Source: Bradyrhizobium canariense (GTDB taxonomy: Bacteria; Pseudomonadota; Alphaproteobacteria; Rhizobiales; Xanthobacteraceae). Taken from it: 64,000 bases of DNA. Within the stretch, counting starts at the first letter, position 1; every line of letters starts with the position of its first letter. Both the position numbers and the translations under genes were made by a program. The stretch is from NCBI RefSeq assembly GCF_900105125.1, contig NZ_LT629750.1, forward strand, positions 558,001 through 622,000. The letters run 5' to 3'. Shown in pieces: positions 8,233 through 17,142 of the stretch. Under the pieces are notes generated by a model. The model searched no databases. It had not been told where the DNA came from and worked only from the letters and a program-made list of their open reading frames with translations.

Positions 8233-9201
8233 CTAGCGGGACTGAGCATAGGGTGCAGCATTCATCAGCAGCACACCAAAAAGAAGGACCAGATAGAGCA
8301 TCGAAAACACGAATAGGCGACGAGCAGGCCGCCTTTCCCTGTCATTGCTGCGACGTACTTGCCATGAGAGAAAAATCATGATCGCTCCAAGCATCGCCGC
8401 AGCCGAGCCATAGATGGCCCCCGCGAACCCGAGTGCCCAGGGTAGCAATGAGATCGGAACCAGAAGAACGCTATAGAGAAGAATCTGGCGCTTTGTTTCG
8501 GCCCTGCCGGCGACGACCGGCAACATCGGCACGCCGGCGCGAGCGTATTCTCCGGCAAGATTGAGCGACAGTGCCCAGAAGTGGGGTGGCGTCCAAAGGA
8601 AGATGATCAGGAACAGGATGAGCGGTTCGAGCCCAACATTTCCGGCGACCGCAACCCAGCCGATCACCGGAGGGAGTGCGCCAGCCGCACCACCAATGAC
8701 GATATTTTGCGGTGTTCGGCGTTTGAGCCACATCGTGTAGACGACGACATAAAAGAATATTGTGAAAGCAAGCAGCGCGGCCGCGGCTACGTTCAGCAAC
8801 ATGCCGAGGGCCAGAATGGCGCACACGCCAAGCACAAGTCCGAAAGCTAATGCTTCCGAGCGCGATACACGGCCGCTAGGAATTGGACGCATCGCGGTAC
8901 GCGCCATCACCGCATCGATGTCGGCGTCGTACCACATATTGAGCGCACCTGCGGCGCCAGCTCCGGCAGCTATGCAAAGAAGAGCAACAACACCGGCGAA
9001 GGGATCGATGCCGCCTGGTGCGACCATGAGACCGACTAATGCGGTAAAGACGACCAGTGACATAACGCGTGGTTTCGTCAGCGCGACATAGTCTCCGATG
9101 TTAGCATAGCTTCCGCGAAGGAGAATTGAACGGTTGATTTGCATGAGATTAATACCTCGGCTTGCAAGCGATACGGCGACGTCTTTCAGTCTGATACTCA
9201 A
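8233..9201 (-). CDS. ctaB: protoheme IX farnesyltransferase (heme O synthase)
   Basis: Adds a farnesyl group to heme B to make heme O, the first step to the heme A of aa3 oxidases. The 322-residue membrane protein has the UbiA-family allylic-diphosphate binding motif NMWYDADID near residue 88, a second Asp-rich loop after the PPVIGWVAV and [12 protein letters not shown] segments, and about eight transmembrane helices. It is the last gene of the oxidase operon, consistent with dedicated cofactor supply. An alternative start at [11 protein letters not shown] would shorten it by 19 residues. Confidence 0.92.
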   Translation of the reverse strand: MSIRLKDVAVSLASRGINLMQINRSILLRGSYANIGDYVALTKPRVMSLVVFTALVGLMVAPGGIDPFAGVVALLCIAAGAGAAGALNMWYDADIDAVMARTAMRPIPSGRVSRSEALAFGLVLGVCAILALGMLLNVAAAALLAFTIFFYVVVYTMWLKRRTPQNIVIGGAAGALPPVIGWVAVAGNVGLEPLILFLIIFLWTPPHFWALSLNLAGEYARAGVPMLPVVAGRAETKRQILLYSVLLVPISLLPWALGFAGAIYGSAAAMLGAIMIFLSWQVRRSNDRERRPARRLFVFSMLYLVLLFGVLLMNAAPYAQSR

Positions 9202-9276
9202 AAAGCCATCGGTTGTGGAACACTCTTGTCAGGCAGTCTCCGAAAGGCGGCAGACCCGATTTCGCCGACTGCGCTG

Positions 9277-9702
9277 CTACTGCACCTTCGCGAGCTTTCT
9301 TCCGGCAGGGACGATCCCCGCTTTCTTCTTTCCCGTAGAATCGAACTGTTTGAGGTAGGCGACGATATCGTCAATTTGCTTCGGATCTTTCAAACCTGGA
9401 AAAGTCATTTTGGTACCAGGTATCTTGGCCCGCGGATCCTTGATGTATTCGCGGAAGGTTGCTTCATCCCAGGTGATGCCGGAATTCTTGTTCGCAGGAG
9501 AATAGCTGTAGCCTTCGATTATCCCGGCCTTTCGCCCGAACAGGCCGTTGAGCACCGGGCCAACTGCGTTCTTCGCGTTCTCCCCAATTTGGTGACACGC
9601 CCTGCATTGGACGAAAATCTTCTCGCCCGAAGCCGCATCCTGGGCATACCCAGGGACGATTGCGAATATTCCGGCTCCGAGTACGAGAACGGAACTGCGC
9701 AT
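9277..9702 (-). CDS. soluble class I cytochrome c
   Basis: A 141-residue precursor with a signal peptide (MRSSVLVLGAGIFAIVPGYAQ) and a mature part of about 120 residues. It has one heme-binding site, CRACH, and the distal Met ligand in GTKMTFPG, in the layout of mitochondrial-type cytochrome c (PGTKMxFxGL). It lies between the oxidase subunit genes and ctaB, so it is the likely electron donor to the CuA centre of the adjacent oxidase. The frame is open upstream to 9783, but the signal peptide fixes the start at 9702. Confidence 0.9.
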   Translation of the reverse strand: MRSSVLVLGAGIFAIVPGYAQDAASGEKIFVQCRACHQIGENAKNAVGPVLNGLFGRKAGIIEGYSYSPANKNSGITWDEATFREYIKDPRAKIPGTKMTFPGLKDPKQIDDIVAYLKQFDSTGKKKAGIVPAGRKLAKVQ

Positions 9703-9808
9703 CCGACTGTCTCCATGGCCGATAAGGAATATGCCAGCGCAAACCGCAGTGACTATTTCGGCTGCGTAGTTAAAACGATTCAATCGCCCAGGTGCGAGGC
9801 AATGGTAG

Positions 9809-10210
9809 CTACGTCGTTGGCACGAAAAATATGACCCGGAGGAGATGCGTGTAGTCGGATTCGAACACCATGATCGCCACGAATACCAACACCAGCACCG
9901 GCGGTAGCAGGATGGCGTAGGCCAAGGCCAGCCGCTCCCAGGCCATGTGCATGAAGACAGCGACGATCAGACCAGCCTTCAACACCATAAACAGCAGGAT
10001 CAGCGACCATCTGAGATAGCCATGGAGGCCAAAGAAGTCGACGAGATAGGAGCAGGTGCTGAGAACGAACAACCATCCCCAGACCGCGAGATAAAGCTTG
10101 ATCGGATGCTGCTGGCCCTTTGCGTGCGTGGTTCCTGATGCGAGCGCCTCATGCACGGGAGCCTGCAGCGAATGCTGCTGTCCTTCTAAATGTACCGCGG
10201 CGTTTGTCAT
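9809..10210 (-). CDS. cytochrome c oxidase subunit IV
   Basis: A 133-residue membrane protein with three transmembrane segments after a hydrophilic N-terminus of about 45 residues. It fits the bacterial COX4 family, whose members have conserved (K/H)xY...W..L...T and FM..K...I..FM.H patterns, seen here as KLYLAVWGWLFVLSTCSYLVDF and VLKAGLIVAVFMHMAWER. It probably helps assemble or stabilise the binuclear centre. It follows the second subunit III gene with a 9-base gap. Confidence 0.85.
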   Translation of the reverse strand: MTNAAVHLEGQQHSLQAPVHEALASGTTHAKGQQHPIKLYLAVWGWLFVLSTCSYLVDFFGLHGYLRWSLILLFMVLKAGLIVAVFMHMAWERLALAYAILLPPVLVLVFVAIMVFESDYTHLLRVIFFVPTT

Positions 10211-10219
10211 GCGACGACC

Positions 10220-10942
10220 TCACCAGAGATAAAAAAGGGCAAAGATGAACACCCACACAAGATCGACGAAGTGCCAGTATAGGCCGGTGATTTCGACGAT
10301 CTCGTAGTGCCCTTTCCGGCTCGTGAAAAAACCGCGCCTTTCGACATCGAAGTCTCCCCGCCAAACCTTTCGCGCAATGGCGATCAGGAAAATCACGCCG
10401 ATCGTCACGTGCGTGCCATGGAAGCCCGTGATCATGAAAAAGCTTGAACCAAACTGCTCCGCGCCCCAGGGGTTACCCCAGGGCCGGACGCCCTCCATGA
10501 TCAACTTGGTCCATTCGAAGGCCTGCATTCCGACGAACGTTGCGCCGAATGCCGCCGTGGCCAGCATCAAGGCTGCAGTTTTCACGCGATCGCGGCGATA
10601 ACCGAAATTGACGGCCATCGCCATCGTCCCGCTGCTGCTGATCAAGATGAAGGTCATGATGGCGATCAGGATGAGCGGGATTTTCTTCTCTCCGATCGTG
10701 AGGGCGAAGACTTCGCTGGGGTTCGGCCACGGCACGGTCGTGGACATTCGCGTCGTCATGTACGACAGCAGAAAACAGCTGAAGATGAAGGTGTCGCTGA
10801 GGAGGAAGATCCACATCATCGCCTTCCCCCAGGAAACATTCTTGAAGGCGCGCTGATCCGAGGACCAGTCGGCGGCGATGCCTCGCCAGCCCGCAGGCCG
10901 TGTGGTCGATGCTGCGGTGTCTGTCAGCGCGGTCTCTGCCAT
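10220..10942 (-). CDS. coxP: cytochrome c oxidase subunit III (second copy)
   Basis: A 240-residue protein of the heme-copper oxidase subunit III family with about five transmembrane helices. Visible family features are WIFLLSDTFIFSCFLLSYM near residue 44, FHGTHVTIGVIFL near residue 170, and the C-terminal ETTGLYWHFVDLVWVFIF-like end. It is a paralog of the next gene upstream; two subunit III genes side by side recall CoxO and CoxP of the Bradyrhizobium japonicum coxMNOP oxidase. The symbol is assigned by that order. Which copy takes the classical position in the complex is not visible. Confidence 0.8.
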   Translation of the reverse strand: MAETALTDTAASTTRPAGWRGIAADWSSDQRAFKNVSWGKAMMWIFLLSDTFIFSCFLLSYMTTRMSTTVPWPNPSEVFALTIGEKKIPLILIAIMTFILISSSGTMAMAVNFGYRRDRVKTAALMLATAAFGATFVGMQAFEWTKLIMEGVRPWGNPWGAEQFGSSFFMITGFHGTHVTIGVIFLIAIARKVWRGDFDVERRGFFTSRKGHYEIVEITGLYWHFVDLVWVFIFALFYLW

Positions 10943-10956
10943 GGCGTCTCAACCTC

Positions 10957-11661
10957 CTAGGTGAGCAACTGGCGACAGATGTCGACGAAGTCTTCTGTCC
11001 AGCCTGTCAGCAGGCCGAGTAAGACCAGCCAGACCAACAGCAGGAAATGCCAATAGATAGCGCAGAGTTCCACACTCAGGCGCACCTGGGCTACCTCAGT
11101 GCCACGCCACACCTTGGCTGTCGTTCTGCCGAGGGCCACGAGACCGCCCATCAGATGCAGCCCGTGCATCGCGGTGATCAGGTAGAAGAACGAATTGGCT
11201 GGATTGGACGCCACGAAATACCCCGCGACGCTCAGCTGTTGCCACGCCAGGAGCTGCCCAATCAAGAATGTAACGGCGGATGCTCCGCCTGTGCACATGC
11301 CGATAATTACGCCGTCCATGTCGTTCCGGCGCGCGGCCAAGTACGCCCATTGCAGCGCGATACTGCTCGTGATCAGAACGCCCGTGTTGAACCACAGCAG
11401 CTTGGGCACGGGCAGCGGCCGCCAGTCCACCATGTTCATGCGCATGGAGTAAGCGCTGATGAAGAGTGCGAACAATGAACCGACGACCGCGAGAAACACG
11501 CCCAATCCGATTTTCGCCGGCGGCAGGGACGAAGGGCTCTCCTCGCGCCAATCGGCGATTACTCCTTCCTCCAGCCAGGGTTTGGCTCCTAGCCGTTGCT
11601 GCGAGAGCCACCATCCGGCAATCGCCGCTATTCCAGCCATGAACAGGATAATGGCGCTCAC
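10957..11661 (-). CDS. coxO: cytochrome c oxidase subunit III (first copy)
   Basis: A 234-residue subunit III homolog with seven predicted hydrophobic segments. The family signatures AMHGLHLMGGLVALG near residue 160 and IYWHFLLLVWLVLLGLL near the C-terminus are clear. It overlaps the subunit I gene by four bases, indicating translational coupling. It is more hydrophobic at its N-terminus than its neighbour and the two copies differ widely, so they are not a recent duplication. The symbol follows the Bradyrhizobium coxMNOP order. Confidence 0.8.
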   Translation of the reverse strand: MSAIILFMAGIAAIAGWWLSQQRLGAKPWLEEGVIADWREESPSSLPPAKIGLGVFLAVVGSLFALFISAYSMRMNMVDWRPLPVPKLLWFNTGVLITSSIALQWAYLAARRNDMDGVIIGMCTGGASAVTFLIGQLLAWQQLSVAGYFVASNPANSFFYLITAMHGLHLMGGLVALGRTTAKVWRGTEVAQVRLSVELCAIYWHFLLLVWLVLLGLLTGWTEDFVDICRQLLT

Positions 11662-13433
11662 GGGTGGGCCCCCTGCGCCGATAATGTGGTCGGCGGTTCA
11701 TTTTGCGGCACGAAATCCCTGATGGCGCCGGGTACGCTGTAATCGTAGGCCCAGCGATAGACGATCGGGAGCTCCTTGCCCCAGTTGCCATGCCCCGGCG
11801 GGGTCTGCGGGGTTTGCCATTCCAGCGACGCGGCTCCCCAGGGATTGCCGCCAGCCTCTTTTCCTTTGAACAGGCTCCAGATCAGATTGAACAGGAACAC
11901 AAGCTGGGCGAAGCCGACAATCAGGGCCGCCACGCTCATGAACGCATTGAGGTCATGGGCGGATGCCGGGACGAAGGCCGTTTCGCCAATTTCGTAATAG
12001 CGGCGGGGCACGCCCAGCAGGCCCAGATAGTGCATGGGGAAGAAAATCGCATAGGCCCCGAGGAACGAGACCCAGAAGTGGAATCGTCCAAGCGCCTCAT
12101 TGAGCATTCGTCCGGTGACTTTTGGATACCAATGATAGATCCCGCCAAACACGGCCATGATCGGCGCAATGCCCATCACCATGTGAAAGTGCGCGACAAC
12201 GAACATGGTGTCGGACAGCGGTACGTCCACAACCACGTTGCCGAGGAACAGGCCGGTCAGGCCGCCGTTCACGAACGTGACGATGAACGCGAGGGCGAAC
12301 AGCATCGGAACGGTGAGATGAATATCGCCGCGCCACAGGGTTAGCACCCAGTTGTAAACCTTGATGGCGGTCGGGATGGCGATGATAAGCGTCGTGGTGG
12401 CGAAGAAGAACCCGAAATACGGGTTCATGCCGCTCACATACATGTGGTGCGCCCATACGACAAAGCTGAGGGCGCCGATTGCCACGATAGCCCAAACCAT
12501 CATGCGATAGCCGAAGATGTTCTTCCGCGCATGGATGCTGATCAGATCGGAAATGATGCCGAAGGCCGGCAAGGCGACGATGTAGACTTCGGGATGGCCG
12601 AAGAACCAGAAAAGGTGCTGGAACAGGATCGGGCTGCCACCTCCATACTTCGTCAGCTGGCCCATCTCGACCAGTGTGGGCATGAAGAAGCTGGTTCCCA
12701 AAATGCGATCGAGCAGCAGCATCACCGAGGCGACGAACAGCGCCGGGAAGGCCAGCAGCGCCATGACGGTGGCCGTGAAAATGCCCCACACCGTCAAGGG
12801 CAAACGCATCAACGTCATGCCGCGTGTGCGCGCCTGGAGCACCGTCACCACGTAATTCAGCCCGCCCATGGTGAAGCCGATGATGAACAGGATCAGAGAG
12901 GCCAGCATGAGGATGATGCCCCAATCCTGCCCGGGGGAGCCGGAGAGAATCGCCTGAGGTGGGTACAGCGTCCAGCCGGCGCCAGTGGGCCCGCCGGGCA
13001 CGAAAAAGGTCGAGACCAGCACCACGACCGCGAGCAGGTAGACCCAGTAGCTCAGCATGTTGACATAGGGGAAAACCATGTCCCGGGCGCCGACCATCAG
13101 CGGGATGAGGTAGTTTCCGAAACCTCCCAGAAACAGCGCGGTGAGAAGATAGATCACCATGATCATGCCGTGCATGGTGATAAGCTGAAGATATTGGTTC
13201 GGATCGATAAACGAAAACGTGCCGGGGAATCCGAGTTGCAGCCGCATCAGCCACGACAGCACCAGCGCAACCATTCCGATGGACAACGCCGTGATCGAGT
13301 ACTGGATGGCGATAACCTTGGCGTCCTGCGAAAAGACGTACCTCGTCCACCAGCTTTTCGGATGATAGAGCTCGACCTCACCCACTTCGGCCGGCGGGAT
13401 GCCTGCGACTGTGTCAAACGGGATATCGACCAT
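11658..13433 (-). CDS. coxN: cytochrome c oxidase subunit I
   Basis: The catalytic subunit of an aa3-type cytochrome c oxidase: it reduces O2 to water and pumps protons across the inner membrane. It has 591 residues and about 12 core helices. Visible ligand and channel motifs are MHGMIMVIY (low-spin heme ligand), GHPEVYIVALPAFG (CuB His, the crosslinked Tyr-type position and the D-channel Glu), VWAHHMYVSGM (CuB His pair) and VVAHFHMVMG (heme ligands). It lies after subunit II with a 74-base gap and overlaps subunit III. The residual 60-residue C-terminal tail (QTPPGHGNWGKELPIVYRWAYDYSVP) is typical of this oxidase type. Confidence 0.95.
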   Translation of the reverse strand: MVDIPFDTVAGIPPAEVGEVELYHPKSWWTRYVFSQDAKVIAIQYSITALSIGMVALVLSWLMRLQLGFPGTFSFIDPNQYLQLITMHGMIMVIYLLTALFLGGFGNYLIPLMVGARDMVFPYVNMLSYWVYLLAVVVLVSTFFVPGGPTGAGWTLYPPQAILSGSPGQDWGIILMLASLILFIIGFTMGGLNYVVTVLQARTRGMTLMRLPLTVWGIFTATVMALLAFPALFVASVMLLLDRILGTSFFMPTLVEMGQLTKYGGGSPILFQHLFWFFGHPEVYIVALPAFGIISDLISIHARKNIFGYRMMVWAIVAIGALSFVVWAHHMYVSGMNPYFGFFFATTTLIIAIPTAIKVYNWVLTLWRGDIHLTVPMLFALAFIVTFVNGGLTGLFLGNVVVDVPLSDTMFVVAHFHMVMGIAPIMAVFGGIYHWYPKVTGRMLNEALGRFHFWVSFLGAYAIFFPMHYLGLLGVPRRYYEIGETAFVPASAHDLNAFMSVAALIVGFAQLVFLFNLIWSLFKGKEAGGNPWGAASLEWQTPQTPPGHGNWGKELPIVYRWAYDYSVPGAIRDFVPQNEPPTTLSAQGAHP

Positions 13434-13507
13434 CGGAATACCCTCCTTGGTCTCCTGTTCAGCGAGGAGTTCGCCTTACGATAAGCGGCGTCTCCTTGTC
13501 GGTATTT

Positions 13508-14341
13508 TCATTCGCTTTCTGTCTTATAAGCCGCCTTCGCGACGTTGCGCGGCCCCGATAGCTCGGCGAACGTCTGCTGCTTCTCCAGCCACGCGTGATA
13601 ATCTTTCTCTTCCTGAACGATGACCTTGCTCCGCATCTGCGCATGCGCGACACCGCAGAGTTCCGCACAGAGAACCTCGAATGTTCCGGTGCGGGTGGGC
13701 GTGAACCAGTAATATGTAACCGAGCCCGGAATCATATCCATCTTCGCCCGGAACTCGGGCACATAGAAATCATGCAGGACGTCAATTGAGCGGAGCAACA
13801 CCTTCACTGGTTTCCCAACCGGCAGGTGCAGGTCGTCGTTTTGAACGACGACGTCGTCTTGTCCGTTTGGATCGTCAGGATTCAATCCCATAGGATTGTC
13901 GGAACTGATCTTGCGGGCATCGGTAGAACCGAGCTTGCCGTCCTTTCCGGGAAGCCGATAGCTCCACATCCACTGCTGTCCCATGACCTCGACCTCGGTC
14001 GCGTCGGCAGGAACCGTGACGAACTGGTGCCAGACAACCAAGCCGGGCGCCAACATGGCTGCGACGCCGATTGCGGTTCCGATGCTGAGCCACCATTCGA
14101 GCTTTTTGTTTTCGGGATTGTAGGCTGCCTGCCTTCCCTCCTTGTGACGAAAGCGGAAGACACAATAAGCCATGAACACAACGACTGCGGAGAAAACCGC
14201 CCCCGTGATCCAAAACGTCAGGGTAATCGTGTCGTCGATGTAGCCCCAGTTTGAGGCGAGCGGTGTCCACCACCACGGGCTGAAGAGGTGAAACAGCACC
14301 GAGGCGACCGCTACCAAAAGCAGTATGAGCGCTACAGCCAT
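13508..14341 (-). CDS. coxM: cytochrome c oxidase subunit II
   Basis: Carries the dinuclear CuA centre that accepts electrons from cytochrome c. The 277 residues comprise an N-terminal two-helix membrane anchor (about residues 1-60 and 85-105) and a periplasmic cupredoxin domain. All CuA ligands are visible: the His in RSIDVLHDF, then CAELCGVAHAQM (Cys-x3-Cys-x3-His-x2-Met). The GQQWMWSYRLPG aromatic electron-entry patch is present. There is no fused cytochrome c domain, so this is not a caa3 enzyme; a separate cytochrome c lies downstream. It is the first gene of the operon, with 558 bases of non-coding DNA before it. Confidence 0.95.
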   Translation of the reverse strand: MAVALILLLVAVASVLFHLFSPWWWTPLASNWGYIDDTITLTFWITGAVFSAVVVFMAYCVFRFRHKEGRQAAYNPENKKLEWWLSIGTAIGVAAMLAPGLVVWHQFVTVPADATEVEVMGQQWMWSYRLPGKDGKLGSTDARKISSDNPMGLNPDDPNGQDDVVVQNDDLHLPVGKPVKVLLRSIDVLHDFYVPEFRAKMDMIPGSVTYYWFTPTRTGTFEVLCAELCGVAHAQMRSKVIVQEEKDYHAWLEKQQTFAELSGPRNVAKAAYKTESE

Positions 14342-14899
14342 CTCTTATGCATCCTTGCCATCAAAGGCTGCGGATACGAAAAATTAGAGGGCGGAGCTCA
14401 CGTCTGTCGCGATGGCGGACTTCACTTTCGCCATCGTCGTGCCTCTTGCCTCGCCCATTCAACCGGTCACGACGTCAAAACAACACACAAAGTACGCGTC
14501 ACGGCCGCTCGTCTCGTCGGAGCTGGGGGCGTCTGGAATTTCAAGATGGTACCTGCCGCGCCTGACGTCAATAGCTCAATACTCAATAGAGGGCCATGTC
14601 ACATCCTGATCTGGCGCGTGCAATGCGCAATCCGGCGAGCATCCGTCGCGCACATCGTTTGGTGATGCAACGCAACAAACGATGTCTGCGGATGCACAAT
14701 TCACCCAACCGTGAGTGCTATCTTGCTGCCATCGCGCTAAGGTCACTGCACCGGTCGCGACAGGTGTCGTCCGGCAAAGCTCCTTCTCGTTGAACTTGGT
14801 TTGCCGGACTCAATCGCGATTTTCGCGCATGAGGCTGATTGCGCGCGATTTGAGGGCGCGCCGTTCCCTCCTGCGACCACGAGCAAGGAGACCGGGGTC
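14342..14899. other. divergent promoter region of the oxidase operon
   Basis: No gene is supported here; only short overlapping frames are open. The region separates the oxidase operon (leftward) from the DUF2189 gene (rightward). Its most structured part is the two-tier hairpin described separately at 14639-14695. Confidence 0.5.
14639..14695. promoter_or_regulatory. nested inverted repeat, possible operator or small RNA hairpin
   Basis: The inner arms ACATCGTTTG (14652-14661) and CAAACGATGT (14676-14685) are a perfect 10-bp inverted repeat around a 14-base loop. The outer arms GCATCCG (14639-14645) and CGGATGC (14689-14695) also match exactly. There is no T-run on either side, so a simple terminator is unlikely. 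Confidence 0.4.
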
Positions 14900-15802
14900 A
14901 TGGCCACACAGTATTTCGCAAGACCTAAACTACAATGGTTCGGCGTCTCCGCTGCGTATGTCGTTCGCAAAATCAGCATTTCCGACTTGCGCGACGCGCT
15001 GCGCCTTGGCTGGGAAGACTTCCAGGCCATACCAACTCACGCCGTTGTCCTGTGCGCGATTTATCCCGTTCTCGGGCTTGTTCTGTTCAGACTGGTCCTT
15101 GGCTATTCCGTGCTGCCGCTGCTCTTTCCGCTGGCCGCCGGTTTTACGTTGATCGGTCCTTTTGCCGCGCTCGGCCTCTACGAGCTCAGCCGCCGCCGCG
15201 AGCGCGGCGAGGAAGCCGCAGCGTGGCACGTAGTACACGTGCTGCGCGCGCCGTCTTTCGGCGCCATTCTCGGACTCGGCACGCTCCTGCTCGCTTTGTT
15301 CCTGACTTGGATCGCCATTGCGGACACTATCTACGTTGCAACCTTCGGCCATGCTCCCGCTGCAAGCATCCCTGATTTCGCAAGGCGCGTGTTGACGACG
15401 CCAGAAGGTTGGTCGCTGATCATCGTCGGCTGCGGCGTCGGCTTCCTGTTCGCCGTCGTGGCCCTCTGCGTCAGTGTTGTGTCGTTTCCGTTGATGCTCG
15501 ACCGGCATGCGTCTGCGATAGACGCAATCCGGACGTCGCTGCGGGCCGTGATGGAGAATCCATTTGCGATGGCCGAATGGGGGCTGATTGTTGCGGTACT
15601 GCTGGTGATCGGTTCGCTACCGCTCTTCGTCGGCCTCGCTGTCGTTCTTCCGGTGCTCGGTCATGCCACCTGGCACCTTTATCGGAAGGTGATCGAGCCT
15701 GACCCGAATCCCCCAGAAGAACAGCCCCGCCCGCCAATAGGTCGCCGCTATGCGGCAGATTTCCCGGCTTCTCTCTTTCCCTGGAGCCGTGAGAGCAAGT
15801 GA
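14900..15802 (+). CDS. DUF2189-family integral membrane protein
   Basis: A 300-residue membrane protein of the DUF2189 family. The N-terminus carries the family pattern RKISISDLRDALRLGWEDF, followed by about six transmembrane helices grouped in pairs (IPTHAVVLCAIYPVLGLVLF, then FGAILGLGTLLLALFLTWI, and others). The C-terminal 40 residues are polar and cytoplasmic. Members often lie near cytochrome oxidase genes, as here, but have no proven role. The start was set at the ATG at 14900, preceded by GGAG; an upstream in-frame start at 14801 lacks a ribosome-binding site. Confidence 0.82.
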   Translation: MATQYFARPKLQWFGVSAAYVVRKISISDLRDALRLGWEDFQAIPTHAVVLCAIYPVLGLVLFRLVLGYSVLPLLFPLAAGFTLIGPFAALGLYELSRRRERGEEAAAWHVVHVLRAPSFGAILGLGTLLLALFLTWIAIADTIYVATFGHAPAASIPDFARRVLTTPEGWSLIIVGCGVGFLFAVVALCVSVVSFPLMLDRHASAIDAIRTSLRAVMENPFAMAEWGLIVAVLLVIGSLPLFVGLAVVLPVLGHATWHLYRKVIEPDPNPPEEQPRPPIGRRYAADFPASLFPWSRESK

Positions 15803-15835
15803 TGAGAAGCTTGTAAGCCGCAGCGGAGGTCGATC

Positions 15836-16339
15836 ATGTCCATAGCTCCCACACTCCAGCGATACTTGACTGCGGAAAACATCCAATACGATGTGATCTC
15901 GCATGACCCTACCATGTCATCCGCACGTACCGCCGAGGCTTGTCGGATTTCGGGGGATCGTTTGGCCAAGGCAATCGTGTTGCGGCGCAATGCCGGCTAT
16001 GTACTTGCCGTCCTGCCAGCGTCGCATCACCTTCGCCTTTCGGATTTGAGGGACCAGCTTGGCGATAATGTTGAAATGGCCGAGGAACCCGAGATCGATC
16101 CGCTGTTCCCGGATTGCTCGCACGGGGCTGTTCCACCCCTCGGTCACTGTTACGCGCTGCCTCTCATCGTGGACGACAGCATCGAGGCGCAGCCAGAAAT
16201 CTATATGGAGGCGGGCGATCACGAGACGCTGCTCCGTATAAGTCATGCGCAGTTTGCTCGCTTGATGGGAAATGCACGACACGGCCGCTTTAGCGAGAAG
16301 CTGCCGCACAGGATAAGCAGCTCGATTGTGTGGGGGTAA
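15836..16339 (+). CDS. YbaK/EbsC-type aminoacyl-tRNA deacylase domain protein
   Basis: A 167-residue single-domain protein of the YbaK / ProXp family, which hydrolyses wrongly charged aminoacyl-tRNAs in trans. The conserved lysine lies in RLAKAIVLRRN near residue 43, and the following VLPASHHLRLSDLRDQLG matches the family core. Several YbaK-like proteins have other or unknown substrates, so the tRNA specificity is not assigned. It follows the DUF2189 gene after 33 bases and precedes a CBS protein. Confidence 0.8.
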   Translation: MSIAPTLQRYLTAENIQYDVISHDPTMSSARTAEACRISGDRLAKAIVLRRNAGYVLAVLPASHHLRLSDLRDQLGDNVEMAEEPEIDPLFPDCSHGAVPPLGHCYALPLIVDDSIEAQPEIYMEAGDHETLLRISHAQFARLMGNARHGRFSEKLPHRISSSIVWG

Positions 16340-16451
16340 GGTGCCCTTGCGGCCGCGTCACAATCGCCGTTCATTTCGAAGCCGCGACAATGGAAATTTG
16401 ACAGATTGCTGTTAAAAAATTGCCGGAGCTTGTGTCCGAAGGAGGATCCAA

Positions 16452-16901
16452 ATGACTACGGTGCGACAGTTGCTTGATCAGAAGGGCAGGAACATTTGGT
16501 CTATTCACCCGGACGCTACCGTCTTCGATGCCGTCGCGAAAATGGCTGACAAAGACATTGGATCGTTGGTAGTGATGGAAGGCGAGGAACTCGTTGGCAT
16601 CATCACCGAAAGGGACTATGCGCGGAATGTTGTTCTCAAGGGTAAGACGTCTCCCGCAACACCCGTGCGGGACATCATGGAAAGACACGTCGTCATTGCA
16701 CAGCCAGAACAATCCGTTGACCAATGCATGGCCGTCATGAGTGAGAAGCGCGTGCGCCATCTGCCCGTCTTTGAGGGAAATAAGCCAATCGGCATTGTTT
16801 CAATCGGCGATCTCGTCAAAAGCATAATCGGTGATCAGAAGTTCGTCATTGTTCAGCTCGAGCAGTACATCCACGGTGAACGGGCCATTGTGGACGGTTG
16901 A
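16452..16901 (+). CDS. two-CBS-domain protein
   Basis: A 149-residue cytoplasmic protein made of a tandem CBS pair: the first domain is around residues 10-65 (SIHPDATVFDAVAKMADKD, ending GIITERDYAR) and the second around residues 75-130 (MERHVVIAQPEQSVDQCM, ending GIVSIGDLVK). CBS pairs bind adenine nucleotides and usually sense energy state. Stand-alone copies like this are common in alphaproteobacteria near respiratory genes. GGAGG lies 6 bases before the ATG. Confidence 0.88.
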   Translation: MTTVRQLLDQKGRNIWSIHPDATVFDAVAKMADKDIGSLVVMEGEELVGIITERDYARNVVLKGKTSPATPVRDIMERHVVIAQPEQSVDQCMAVMSEKRVRHLPVFEGNKPIGIVSIGDLVKSIIGDQKFVIVQLEQYIHGERAIVDG

Positions 16902-16939
16902 ATACGATCGCGAACGACCGCAGTGCTCGGAAGCATTAC

Positions 16940-17141
16940 GGCCGAACATTACCGCGCGGTGGATAGCCCCACTGCTCAGGGGATTTGCTAATCAGCATCC
17001 TTACACGACCGTTGAGCTTGGCCTCAACGATCGTTCGATCGATCTCGCTGAAGAAGGCTGGATCTCGCGATCCGGATTGGCAACCTTAGCGATTCAAGTT
17101 TGATTGCGCGCCGAATCGCGCCGTGCCGCATGATCCGATTC
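16940..17141 (+). pseudogene. LysR-regulator fragment (effector domain)
   Basis: The translated stretch APLLRGFANQHPYTTVELGL and the following LNDRSIDLAEEG match the start of a LysR effector-binding domain. A frameshift near 17065 then continues the match as IRIGNLSDSSLIARRIAPC in another frame, up to about 17141. The HTH part and the C-terminal half are missing. It abuts a trbI fragment on the opposite strand. Confidence 0.7.
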
Positions 17142-17142
17142 C

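Noticed and set aside
12444..13484. 346-codon plus-strand open frame opposite cytochrome oxidase subunit I
   Set aside because: It is the antisense of a clearly recognised gene; the composition (His, Gln, Arg, Asp rich) is that of a shadow frame in high-GC DNA.
10220..14341. Quinol oxidase (bo3 type)
   Set aside because: Subunit II has the full CuA ligand set, and a cytochrome c gene is in the operon, so the donor is cytochrome c.
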